The notes under the pieces are model-generated. The model had not been told where the DNA came from, made no database searches, and worked only from the letters and a program-made list of their open reading frames with translations. 13,005 nucleotides of DNA. Source: Janthinobacterium lividum (GTDB lineage Bacteria; Pseudomonadota; Gammaproteobacteria; Steroidobacterales; Steroidobacteraceae). Position 1 is the stretch's first letter, and each line of letters begins with the position of its first letter. A program made the position numbers and the translations under genes. This document shows, piece after piece, positions 6,198-13,005 of the stretch. The DNA lies in contig CALPVO020000028.1 in the NCBI GenBank assembly GCA_943327025.2, positions 1-13,005 on the forward strand, in the 5' to 3' direction.

Positions 6198-7604
6198 ATG
6201 GCTCACCTACCTATGAACACTTTGCACTCCTCGCTGCCCTGGCGCCACCACCTGCGCGAAATCCTGCGCCTCGGCGTTCCGTTGGTTGGCAACAATCTGG
6301 CGCTGGCGGCGATGGGCACGGTGGACACACTCATGTCCGGTCGTCTCGGTTCGCGAAGTCTTGCGGCTGTGGCAGTGGGCGTGTCCTTCTACAACCTGTT
6401 CCTGTTCGCTGCCGTGGGCGTGATGATGGCCGTGTCGCCACTCATCGCCCACGCCCGCGGCGGGTCGCGCCACGGCGAGGTGGTGCTGTATTCCCGGCAG
6501 GCTTTATGGCTGGCACTAGGGCTGGCGGTGGTGTTGGTGCCGCTCATGTTCCTGGTGGGCCCGGTCTTGCGGCTTATTGGTACAGCACCGGAAGTGGTAC
6601 CGGAGGCCACCGGCTTCGTGCATGCCATGGCCGCAGGCTACCCGGCCATGCTGGCCTACCTCGCGCTGCGTTTCACGAGTGAGGGCCTCGGCCAGACACG
6701 CCCTATTTTTCTTGCCGCCTGCGGCGGCTTGCTCATGAATATCGGTGGCAACTTCATCTTCATGTACGGCCTGTTTGGTATGCCGGCGCTCGGGGCTGTG
6801 GGCTGTGGCGTGGCCAGTGCGCTGGTCATGTGGACTTTGCTGGGCCTGATGATCCTGCAAATGCACTTCGGTACAGCTTTCCGTCGCTACCGCTTGTTTG
6901 TAGGCTATCTCCAGCCAGATTTCGCGCGCTTGCGCGAGATGCTGCGCTTGGGTTTACCCATCTGCGGCACCATGCTTAGCGAATCGGGCTTGTTCATCGC
7001 CTGCGCACTCATCATGGGAACGCTCGGTGCTGTGCAGGTGGGTGCACATCAGGTGGCGCTGAATTTCGCTTCGCTAACCTTCATGGTGCCACTGGCGATG
7101 CACTCCGCCACGATGGTGCATGTGGGTCACTTGTTGGGTGGACGCCGCCCGGCCGATGCGCGCCGCGCCGGGTTCGCGGGTATCGCCCTATGTACGGGTC
7201 TCATGGCCGTGTCCTGTGTGGGCCTCATCATGGCGAACCATGGCATCGCCGCGCTCTATACCCACGACGCTGCGGTGTTGGAGCTGGCTTCGCGCCTGCT
7301 GCTGTTTGCTGGCGTATTCCAAATCTCCGACGGCCTGCAAGTCGGCGCCATGGGGGCCCTGCGCGGCTTCAAGGATGCGCGTATACCGTTGGTGCTGTCG
7401 CTCTTCGCGTATTGGGCCGTGGGTTTTCCCATGGCATGGTGGCTCGGCATCTACGCCGGCTATGGCCCGGAATTCGTTTGGGTAGGCCTCATTGCGGGCT
7501 TGGCAGTGTGTGCCGTGCTGCTGCTGTGGCGCTACACCATCATCTCGCGGCGGACGGTACTGGCCGCCGCGCAACATAAGGAAGGCGTGCATGAAGCGGC
7601 GTGA
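6198..7604 (+). CDS. norM: MATE family multidrug efflux pump (NorM/MdtK type)
   Basis: An inner-membrane antiporter that expels cationic drugs and dyes using a sodium or proton gradient. The 468 residues and about 12 hydrophobic helices match NorM and MdtK. Landmarks are GVPLVGNN at 26-33, VDTLMSG at 42-48 with the conserved helix-1 Asp43 used in cation coupling, FGMPALGAVGCGVAS after helix 5, ALNFASLTFMVPLA in helix 8, and FQISDGLQVGAMGALRGFKD before the last helices, closely like E. coli MdtK. Three starts are possible: GTG 6177 with an AGGGA-rich leader, ATG 6198, and ATG 6213. None has a perfect ribosome site and all leave the first helix intact. The last 14 bases overlap the start of the DUF885 gene, so pump and exported protein are probably one operon. 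Its substrate is unknown. Confidence 0.92.
   Translation: MAHLPMNTLHSSLPWRHHLREILRLGVPLVGNNLALAAMGTVDTLMSGRLGSRSLAAVAVGVSFYNLFLFAAVGVMMAVSPLIAHARGGSRHGEVVLYSRQALWLALGLAVVLVPLMFLVGPVLRLIGTAPEVVPEATGFVHAMAAGYPAMLAYLALRFTSEGLGQTRPIFLAACGGLLMNIGGNFIFMYGLFGMPALGAVGCGVASALVMWTLLGLMILQMHFGTAFRRYRLFVGYLQPDFARLREMLRLGLPICGTMLSESGLFIACALIMGTLGAVQVGAHQVALNFASLTFMVPLAMHSATMVHVGHLLGGRRPADARRAGFAGIALCTGLMAVSCVGLIMANHGIAALYTHDAAVLELASRLLLFAGVFQISDGLQVGAMGALRGFKDARIPLVLSLFAYWAVGFPMAWWLGIYAGYGPEFVWVGLIAGLAVCAVLLLWRYTIISRRTVLAAAQHKEGVHEAA
7578..7585 (+). promoter_or_regulatory. Ribosome binding site for the first DUF885 gene, inside norM
   Basis: AAGGAAGG lies five bases before the ATG at 7591, within the last codons of the pump gene. 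It supports that ATG over the long upstream extension of the same frame. Confidence 0.7.
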
Positions 7605-9405
7605 TTGGCTGAAGGCGGCGTCTGCTGCTGGGTTGGCGGGCGGCGCTGGTTGGGCAGTGCGCACTTTGGCTGCCGCGCCGGAGGCTGGCGTGGCAACGGC
7701 TGCCACGGCGGCTTCGCGCGCCCTAGACAGGGTGGTCGAAGGTTACTTCGATGACGTGCTGGACCTGTATCCCTTGCAGGGAACATTCCTCGGTGAGGCT
7801 AAGTACGCCAATCGTCTTGGTAATCCCAGTTCCGAAGCGTCTATCGCCGCGGGTATGGCACTGGAGCGTCAAGCGCTGCGTGCTGCTCGTGCGCTCGACA
7901 CCGCAGGCCTGAACAATCAGGAAGTACTGTCGCTGCAGGTCTTCCTGCGTGACCGCGCGGAAGCGGTGGAATCCACCCAGTTCCCCGAACATCTCCTGCC
8001 CGTCAACCAGATGGACAACCTCGGTACTACGTTAGCGTTCTTCGGCAGTGGCGCGGGCCCGCAGCCCTTCGCCACGCTGGAAGACCACGAAGCTTGGTTG
8101 GAGCGCGCGTGGCAGTTCCCGCAATGGGCCGCCGCGACGCAAGACCGTTTGCGTGAGGGCGTGGCTCATGGAGTGACTCAGCCGCAACAGGTCATGCAGA
8201 AGGTGGCACCGCAATGGCGTGGGCTAGTGACGACTGACACCAGCACTAGCTTGTTTTTGCGGCCTTTGCAGCAGTTGCCGGCCAGTGCCACTGCTGCGCA
8301 ACGCACGCGGCTCGAGCGCAGCTATCGGCAACTGGTGGAGCGCGGCTTGAACCCCGCGTTGTCAGGCCTCGCGGACTACTTCGAGCGCGATTATGTGCCT
8401 GCGTGCCGCACCAGTTTCGGTTGGCAGGCCTTGCCGCATGGCGAAGAGTGGTATGCCTTGCGCATCCGACAGGGCACTACCACCACGCTCGGCGCCAAGG
8501 AGATTCACGAGTTGGGTCTCGCCGAGGTGGCGCGTATCGAAGATGAGATGCGCGGCGTGATGCGAGAAACTGGCTTCGTCGGTGATTTGTCTGCTTTTTT
8601 CCGTTTCATGCAGGACGACCCGCGGTTCTATTTCACACGCGGTACCGATCTTGTCGCGGAATACGGCCAGATCAAGCGGCGTATCGATGTCTTGCTGCCG
8701 CGCCTGTTCTCGCTTTTCCCGAAGGCGGACTACGAAGTGCGCGAAGTGGAGCCGTTCCGTGCGGAAAGCAGCGCGGGCGGGTTCTATCAGCCGCCCTCGG
8801 CGGATGGCATGCGCCCTGGCTATTTCTACGTAAACACTTTCAACCTCAAGGCCCAACCGAAGTTCGGTATGGAGACGCTGTCGTTGCATGAGGCCGCACC
8901 GGGGCACCATTTCCAGATTGCTCTGCAGCAAGAACTGTCGGGTTTGCCGCGCTTTCGGCGTTACGGTGGCTATAACGCCTACGTGGAAGGCTGGGCGCTG
9001 TATGCCGAAAGTCTCGGCAAAGAGCTCGGCGTATTCACGGACCCCTACCAGTGGTACGGCCGTCTGGCGGATGAAATGCTCCGTGCCATGCGTTTGGTGG
9101 TGGACACCGGCCTGCATTCCATGGCGTGGAGCCGCGAGCAGGCCATGCAGTACATGGCCACGCACTCCAGCATGGCAGCCAGCGATATCGAGGCCGAGGT
9201 GGAGCGCTACATCGTGTGGCCGGGGCAGGCGCTCGGTTACAAGGTCGGGCAGTTACGCATCCGCGCTTTACGCACCATGGCCGAAAAGGCCTTGGGGAAC
9301 CGGTTCGACGTGAAAGCCTTCCACGCCGAGGTCTTGCGGGATGGTTCGTTGCCACTCGAAGTTCTCGAAGTGAAACTGCGGCGTTGGGTGGCCAGTCAAG
9401 GATGA
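7591..9405 (+). CDS. Tat-exported DUF885 protein, putative metallopeptidase
   Basis: A 604-residue DUF885 protein of ordinary family length. Residues 1-28 form a twin-arginine signal (RRDWLK, then an Ala/Gly-rich stretch ending near LAAAP), so it should be exported folded, as expected for a metal-loaded enzyme. The family signatures are intact: FPEHLLPVN, GEEWY at 284-288, the HEAAPGHH element at 433-440, EGWALYAE at 466-473, VDTGLH at 504-509 and WPGQALGYKVG near the end. The His and Glu of these elements look like metal ligands or catalytic residues, hence the common label of putative carboxypeptidase or aminopeptidase; the reaction is not settled. It overlaps norM by 14 bases and its lipoprotein paralog by ATGA. 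The in-frame upstream extension to 7492 is rejected because it runs inside norM and would bury the signal peptide. Confidence 0.9.
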   Translation: MKRRDWLKAASAAGLAGGAGWAVRTLAAAPEAGVATAATAASRALDRVVEGYFDDVLDLYPLQGTFLGEAKYANRLGNPSSEASIAAGMALERQALRAARALDTAGLNNQEVLSLQVFLRDRAEAVESTQFPEHLLPVNQMDNLGTTLAFFGSGAGPQPFATLEDHEAWLERAWQFPQWAAATQDRLREGVAHGVTQPQQVMQKVAPQWRGLVTTDTSTSLFLRPLQQLPASATAAQRTRLERSYRQLVERGLNPALSGLADYFERDYVPACRTSFGWQALPHGEEWYALRIRQGTTTTLGAKEIHELGLAEVARIEDEMRGVMRETGFVGDLSAFFRFMQDDPRFYFTRGTDLVAEYGQIKRRIDVLLPRLFSLFPKADYEVREVEPFRAESSAGGFYQPPSADGMRPGYFYVNTFNLKAQPKFGMETLSLHEAAPGHHFQIALQQELSGLPRFRRYGGYNAYVEGWALYAESLGKELGVFTDPYQWYGRLADEMLRAMRLVVDTGLHSMAWSREQAMQYMATHSSMAASDIEAEVERYIVWPGQALGYKVGQLRIRALRTMAEKALGNRFDVKAFHAEVLRDGSLPLEVLEVKLRRWVASQG

Positions 9406-10937
9406 AGCGTCTGTGTTTCCTCGCCCTGCTGGGCTGGTCGCTGCTGTCGCTAGTGGGTTGCGGTGACAGTACTGCACCGTCGCCGCTGGTGGCGCCCGCC
9501 ACGGCCGATGCCTTCACGCGTCTTGCGACGGCGCAAATTCGGGCAGAGGTACGCTGGGCACCGGAAATGACAGTATTCGCGCACCTGCCCTTGCCAGCGG
9601 ATGCTTTGCCAGCCATAGCGCCGGAAGCTGTCGCTTTGCGGGTGGCTGCAGCGCGCGTTGCCGTCGAACAAGCCAAGGGGTTGCCCGTAGCGACGCTGGC
9701 GCCTGCATCACGCGAAGCCTTGGCCTTGTTCCTGCGGCAGCGCGAAGAGGAACTGGAAGGCGCGCGCTATCCGGAAGAACTGTTTCCGCTGTCAGCGCCC
9801 GATGGCGGATTCGCGTTGTGGGCCATGACGGCCCTGGCCCGTGGCGAGGTAGTGCCGGAGACGGCGGCTGACCACGCCGCTTGGTTGCAGGTGCTGGGCC
9901 AAGTTCCGGCCTGGGTGGATGCAGCCATCGCCAACCTGAATCAAGCAGAGGCGCGTGGACTGGGGTTGGCTCCCGAGGCCTGGCGTTCGCTGTCCGCGCA
10001 GGTGGCTCGTGCTGCTGCCGCCGACGTGCTGCCACCGTCCGGTGCTTGGGGCAACGTCAGCGCGGCGGCGCAGCAAGCGTTGTCGGCGCGTTACACCGCG
10101 CTGACCGCAGAGAAGTTGCGCCCGTCCTTCCGCCGTCTGCAGGCAAGGCTCGAACTTGCCATGCGCCAGGCCAAGGACACGCCAGTGTGGGCGGACCTGC
10201 CTTCGGGCGAGGAGTGGTACGCCTTCCGCTTGCGCCGTGCTACCGGCTTGCCGTTCGCGCCACGGCAGTGGCACGACGTGGCATTGGCCGAAGTGCAGCA
10301 GTTGGAAACACGATTGGCGGGCGCAACGCCGCCTGTTGTGGCCGCCGGTGTTCAAGGCTCTGGGCCTGTGCCTGCTGCGGCCTTAACTCCACCAACATCC
10401 CCTTTGGCATGGGAACGCTTGTCGCTTGCGGAGGTGCCGGCTTGGCAGCGGTCGACGCCGCAACCGGCACATCGCGACGGCTATGGTGTGTATCGCTTGC
10501 TGGTCAGGAGCGAAGTCGCTGCGTCTGGCGATGCGGCCGCTGCCGAGGCGGCTCTCAAAGAAGTGCGTGACCAAGTCGCGTTGCTAGTCATCGACACGGG
10601 TCTGCACGGCCTGGGTTGGAACCGCCAGCAGGCCGTGGACTACCTGGCTGCGCATTCGCGGTGGCAAGGGGCTGCCGCGCTCGACCAAGTAGGCGCGGTG
10701 CTGGCTTCAGGCGGCTGGCTGGCCGCACCGGCTGCCGGGGGATTGCGCTTGTGGCAGTTGCGTCAAACCGTGGCGGCGCAGCAGGGTGCTGCCTTCGATG
10801 AGGCGCTATTTGACCAGCAACTGGGCGCATGGGGCTTGCTGCCGCTTGGCGTGCTGGAACCGCGTATGCGGGCGTGGGCTGATGCCACGACTGCAACGGC
10901 CGCGCCTGTTGCGCTTGCAGCGTCACCGGCTCCCTAG
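9402..10937 (+). CDS. DUF885-like lipoprotein lacking the catalytic region (predicted pseudoenzyme)
   Basis: A 511-residue protein beginning with a lipoprotein signal (hydrophobic core, then LVGC with the lipidated Cys20), so it is anchored to a membrane facing the periplasm or the surface. It is a diverged paralog of the preceding gene: YPEELFPLS, SGEEWYAFRLRR at 268-279, IDTGLHGLGWNRQQAVDYLAAHS from 397, and the C-terminal GLLPLGVLEPRMRAW all have counterparts. Between GEEWY and DTGLH it has 129 residues where the paralog has 221. The HEAAPGHH element is gone, EGWALYAE appears as VYRLLVRSE, and the WPGQALGYKVG motif is lost; a Pro/Ala-rich linker fills part of the gap. The frame is open throughout, so this looks like a maintained non-catalytic protein rather than a dead gene. 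The start overlaps the paralog's stop (ATGA). It may tether or regulate the active protein. Confidence 0.85.
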   Translation: MKRLCFLALLGWSLLSLVGCGDSTAPSPLVAPATADAFTRLATAQIRAEVRWAPEMTVFAHLPLPADALPAIAPEAVALRVAAARVAVEQAKGLPVATLAPASREALALFLRQREEELEGARYPEELFPLSAPDGGFALWAMTALARGEVVPETAADHAAWLQVLGQVPAWVDAAIANLNQAEARGLGLAPEAWRSLSAQVARAAAADVLPPSGAWGNVSAAAQQALSARYTALTAEKLRPSFRRLQARLELAMRQAKDTPVWADLPSGEEWYAFRLRRATGLPFAPRQWHDVALAEVQQLETRLAGATPPVVAAGVQGSGPVPAAALTPPTSPLAWERLSLAEVPAWQRSTPQPAHRDGYGVYRLLVRSEVAASGDAAAAEAALKEVRDQVALLVIDTGLHGLGWNRQQAVDYLAAHSRWQGAAALDQVGAVLASGGWLAAPAAGGLRLWQLRQTVAAQQGAAFDEALFDQQLGAWGLLPLGVLEPRMRAWADATTATAAPVALAASPAP

Positions 10938-10947
10938 CGTTCGTGTT

Positions 10948-11454
10948 TCAAAGCTCGCGCAGGTAAAAACGGTCGCAGCTGAAATGGCCGGTGGCGCCGA
11001 GCGGCGCAGCGATGGGCTGAAACCCGCATTTGCCGTAGAGCTTCATGGCCCCCGTCATGCCGTCCAACGTTTCGAGGTAGCAATGGCGGTAAGCAAAACC
11101 GCGTGCCACCTCCAGGCAGTGGCGCAGCAGGGCCTCGCCGGTGCCCGTGCCACGCGCTGCCAGCAGGAAATACATCTTGCGCAGTTCGCAGACGGTGCCG
11201 TCGCCACCCGCCAGCGGTGCCACGCCCGCACCGCCCAGCACTTGCCCTTGGGAGTCCACCACCACGAAGTAGGCGTGGCGCGGCAGTGCATAGGCGCGGC
11301 TCAGGAAATCCACTTCCGGGTCGTTGATGGCGAAGCCCGGGCCATCGGCACCAAATTCAGGCATGACGCGGCGAATGACAGCAGCCATGCCAGCGTCGTC
11401 GGCCGCCGTGATGGGGCGGAAAGAGAAAACCGGGGTGGCGGTCACGGTAAACAT
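10948..11454 (-). CDS. GNAT family N-acetyltransferase
   Basis: A 168-residue cytoplasmic protein, one GNAT domain at full length, which should move acetyl from acetyl-CoA to an amine on a small molecule or protein. Visible parts are the first strand FSFRPITAAD (10-19), the central strand YFVVVD, ELRKMYFLLAARGTGTGEALL at 90-110 with the acetyl-CoA loop RxxGxG (101-106), the strand CYLETL (125-130), and the MKLYGKCGF helix-strand (137-145) common in the family. The ATG has only AGG directly before it; a GTG three codons later has that AGG seven bases upstream and may be the true start. The gene stands alone and converges on the DUF885 lipoprotein gene with 10 bases between stops. The substrate cannot be predicted. 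Confidence 0.88.
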   Translation of the reverse strand: MFTVTATPVFSFRPITAADDAGMAAVIRRVMPEFGADGPGFAINDPEVDFLSRAYALPRHAYFVVVDSQGQVLGGAGVAPLAGGDGTVCELRKMYFLLAARGTGTGEALLRHCLEVARGFAYRHCYLETLDGMTGAMKLYGKCGFQPIAAPLGATGHFSCDRFYLREL

Positions 11455-11608
11455 CCTAAAAAGCAGTGAGCTCGAAGTGCCTGCTGGCGCTTCAATGCCA
11501 AAGGGTGATGCAGAGTTCGCAGTTTAGCGGCTGGCTATAACTCGTGCGCGCGCCACGCTGGTCGCGCACCATTGGAGTGAATCGCCGAACTGTCGTAATC
11601 TCGGGTGC
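11455..11608. other. Divergent intergenic region between the GNAT and Mpo1-like genes
   Basis: This gap of 154 bases must hold promoters for both flanking genes. A plus-strand TATAAC at 11536-11541 resembles a -10 element about 70 bases before the Mpo1-like start, but no good -35 stands 16-18 bases before it. No open frame here looks real, and I see no operator-like repeat. Confidence 0.35.
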
Positions 11609-11935
11609 ATGGATACGCAGCAGCCACCGGCGGGACAGACCCGTTTCCGCACCTTCGCGGAGTTTTATCCTTACTACCTTGGCGAACATGCGAACCCGCT
11701 GAACCGCCGCTTGCATGTGTGCGGTACCGTTCTCGCCGTGGCTTTGGCCGGCGTGGCGTTGGCGACGGGCCAGTTCGTGCTGCTGTGGCTGGTGCCACTG
11801 GCCGGGTACGGCTTCGCTTGGGTGGGGCACTTCCGTATTGAACGCAACCGCCCAGCCACCTTCACTTACCCGTTCTACAGTCTGGCGGGCGATTTCGTGA
11901 TGGCTTGGCAAGTACTGACACGCCGGCTGGTTTAG
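11609..11935 (+). CDS. Mpo1-like (DUF962) small membrane protein
   Basis: A 108-residue protein of the Mpo1/YGL010w family, at the usual length of its short bacterial form. The signature is clear: FAEFYPYYLGEHANPLNRRLH at the N-terminus, two hydrophobic segments at about 38-53 and 56-72, then GYGFAWVGHFRIERNRPATFTYP and SLAGDFVMAW. The conserved histidines 27, 36 and 74 are present. In yeast, Mpo1 is an iron-dependent dioxygenase of 2-hydroxy fatty acids that removes one carbon; the conserved histidines are thought to hold iron. A similar lipid role in this bacterium is inference. The ATG has only a weak CGGG upstream. gshA starts 33 bases after the stop, so the two may share a transcript, although no functional tie is known. 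Confidence 0.85.
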   Translation: MDTQQPPAGQTRFRTFAEFYPYYLGEHANPLNRRLHVCGTVLAVALAGVALATGQFVLLWLVPLAGYGFAWVGHFRIERNRPATFTYPFYSLAGDFVMAWQVLTRRLV

Positions 11936-11960
11936 ACTCCCGGTTTCATTTTCCGGGTGT
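11936..11960 (+). repeat. Small hairpin just upstream of gshA
   Basis: CCCGG at 11939-11943 and CCGGG at 11953-11957 form a 5-bp stem with a 9-base loop, with AC and GT able to pair outside one mismatch. The T-rich bases sit in the loop, so it is not an intrinsic terminator. The only purine-rich stretch before the gshA ATG, GGGTG at 11955-11959, lies partly in the right arm, so folding could limit ribosome access. Confidence 0.35.
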
Positions 11961-11968
11961 CTTTCGCG

Positions 11969-13005
11969 ATGAGCTCGCTAACTTTCGATCGGCAATTGGC
12001 CGGTCTCATGAACTCCGGCGAACGTGGGGTCTTGGTCGGCGGCCTGAAAGGCGTCGAGAAGGAATCCCTGCGCGTCACGCCTGAGGGACATGTGGCGCAG
12101 ACACCGCACCCGCGTGCGCTGGGTAGCCCACTCACCCACCCGGAGATCACCACGGACTATTCCGAGGCCCTGCTGGAGCTGGTGACGCCTGCCTACCCGG
12201 ATAGTGCACGCTTGTTGGAGCGCCTCACCCAGCTGCACCAATACACCTACCGCGCCATCGGTGAAGAGCGTCTTTGGGCGACGTCCATGCCTTGCGCGGT
12301 TGATGGCGACGCGGACATTCCCATCGCTCGCTTTGGCCGTTCGCACAGTGCGCACATGAAGGAGGTGTACCGGGAGGGTTTGGGGTTGCGTTATGGCCGC
12401 CTTATGCAGGCCATCAGCGGGGTGCATTTCAACTACAGCTTTCCGGCGCAGTTTTGGCCAGTGCTGGCGGCCGTTAGGCAATCGCGCGAGGCCGGGCAAG
12501 ACTTCATCTCCGAGCGCTATTTCGAACTGCTGCGCAACTATCGACGCCACGGTTGGATAGTGCTGTACCTGTTCGGCGTTTCCCCGGCGATGTGCGCCAG
12601 CTTTCTGAGCGGCCGTTCGGACCCCGGCTTGAAAACGCTGGTTCCCGGAACGCTCTACGGCCCGTATGCCACTTCGCTGCGCATGAGCGACGTGGGGTAT
12701 CGCAACTCCGCGCAGTCGGAATTGCTGGTGTCCGTGAATTCGCTGCAGGAATACGTCCGCGACCTCGCGCGGGCCGTGGCGACGCCACACCCCGACTATG
12801 CCGCGCTTGGCGTCCGCGTGGACGGTCAATGGCGTCAACTGAATGCCAACGTCCTGCAAATCGAGAACGAGTACTACAGCTTCATCCGGCCCAAACGGGT
12901 CACTGCACCTGGCGAGCGCCCCACCAAAGCTTTGGCCCGTGGGGGAGTGCAGTACGTGGAGGTTCGCTCGCTCGATGTCAGTGCCTTCGACCCGGTGGGC
13001 GTCAA
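11969..13005 (+). CDS. gshA: Glutamate-cysteine ligase, class I (first two thirds; runs off the window)
   Basis: GshA joins glutamate and cysteine with ATP, the first and limiting step of glutathione synthesis in the cytoplasm. The 345 codons present match E. coli GshA (518 residues) from its start: GVEKESLRV at 28-36 with the metal-binding glutamates, THPEITTDYSEALLELVT at 56-73, SMPC at 106-109, YREGLGLRYGRLMQAISGVHFNYS at 134-157, then the YLFGVSPA, PYATSLRMSDVGY, NVLQIENEYYS, IRPKRV and EVRSLDVSAFDP segments. No frameshift is seen and no key residue appears missing. The ATG at 11969 is the natural start by length; it lacks a good ribosome site, having only GGGTG nine bases upstream. The class I type points to Gammaproteobacteria. 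The stop lies beyond the window. Confidence 0.95.
   Translation, partial: MSSLTFDRQLAGLMNSGERGVLVGGLKGVEKESLRVTPEGHVAQTPHPRALGSPLTHPEITTDYSEALLELVTPAYPDSARLLERLTQLHQYTYRAIGEERLWATSMPCAVDGDADIPIARFGRSHSAHMKEVYREGLGLRYGRLMQAISGVHFNYSFPAQFWPVLAAVRQSREAGQDFISERYFELLRNYRRHGWIVLYLFGVSPAMCASFLSGRSDPGLKTLVPGTLYGPYATSLRMSDVGYRNSAQSELLVSVNSLQEYVRDLARAVATPHPDYAALGVRVDGQWRQLNANVLQIENEYYSFIRPKRVTAPGERPTKALARGGVQYVEVRSLDVSAFDPVGV

Noticed and set aside
6150..6206. Thiolase start at 6206
   Set aside because: The extension has no family match, overlaps the divergent pump gene, and the ATG at 6149 has GGAGG in place.
7492..7590. Longer N-terminus for the first DUF885 protein
   Set aside because: It overlaps the pump gene and would bury the twin-arginine signal that begins at the ATG at 7591.
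9126..9401. Longer N-terminus for the second DUF885 protein
   Set aside because: It lies inside the first DUF885 gene; the ATG at 9402 gives a clean lipoprotein signal and an ATGA overlap.
9402..10937. Second DUF885 gene as a decayed pseudogene
   Set aside because: It is open for 511 codons with the same codon style as its neighbours, a fresh lipobox and a precise ATGA junction; a maintained non-catalytic protein fits better.
1..13005. Search for tRNA, rRNA, CRISPR repeats, insertion sequences, phage or toxin-antitoxin genes
   Set aside because: No cloverleaf, direct-repeat array, transposase or terminal inverted repeats were found by eye; coding style looks even across the window.

Overview
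This is a dense, GC-rich bacterial window with short intergenic gaps. It most resembles a gammaproteobacterium: it ends in a class I (E. coli-type) gshA, and it carries a FadI-type thiolase, an E. coli-type cyclopropane fatty acid synthase and a NorM/MdtK-type MATE pump. High GC and a Tat-exported DUF885 protein would fit a Xanthomonadales- or Nevskiales-like lineage, but the genus cannot be fixed from this sequence. I see no rRNA, tRNA, CRISPR array, insertion sequence or phage gene.

Left block, minus strand (6149 down to 1). In transcription order: a FadI-type thiolase, a gap of 115 bases with a small inverted repeat, a cyclopropane fatty acid synthase-like methyltransferase (cfa), an FAD-dependent oxidoreductase of the geranylgeranyl-reductase type, a small DUF2934 protein, a GabD-type semialdehyde dehydrogenase, and the start of a Bcr/CflA-like MFS drug exporter that runs off the window. 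Several junctions overlap (22 bases between cfa and the oxidoreductase, ATGA before DUF2934, probably GTGA before the MFS gene), which suggests coupled translation. The common theme of the first genes is acyl-chain chemistry: chain cleavage, methylene transfer to lipid double bonds, and a flavin-dependent redox step on a hydrophobic substrate.

Middle block, plus strand (6198 to 10937). A MATE efflux pump overlaps by 14 bases a Tat-exported DUF885 protein with intact putative metal-binding motifs. That gene overlaps by ATGA a second DUF885 relative. The second protein is a predicted lipoprotein that has lost about 92 residues, including the whole putative active site. The pair looks like an enzyme plus a membrane-anchored pseudoenzyme, made in step, and is the most unusual thing here. 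The two blocks diverge from fewer than 50 bases between 6150 and 6197.

Right block. A lone GNAT acetyltransferase on the minus strand converges on the DUF885 operon with a 10-base gap. Going rightward on the plus strand come a 108-residue Mpo1-like (DUF962) membrane protein and, 33 bases later, the first two thirds of gshA, the first enzyme of glutathione synthesis, cut by the window end.
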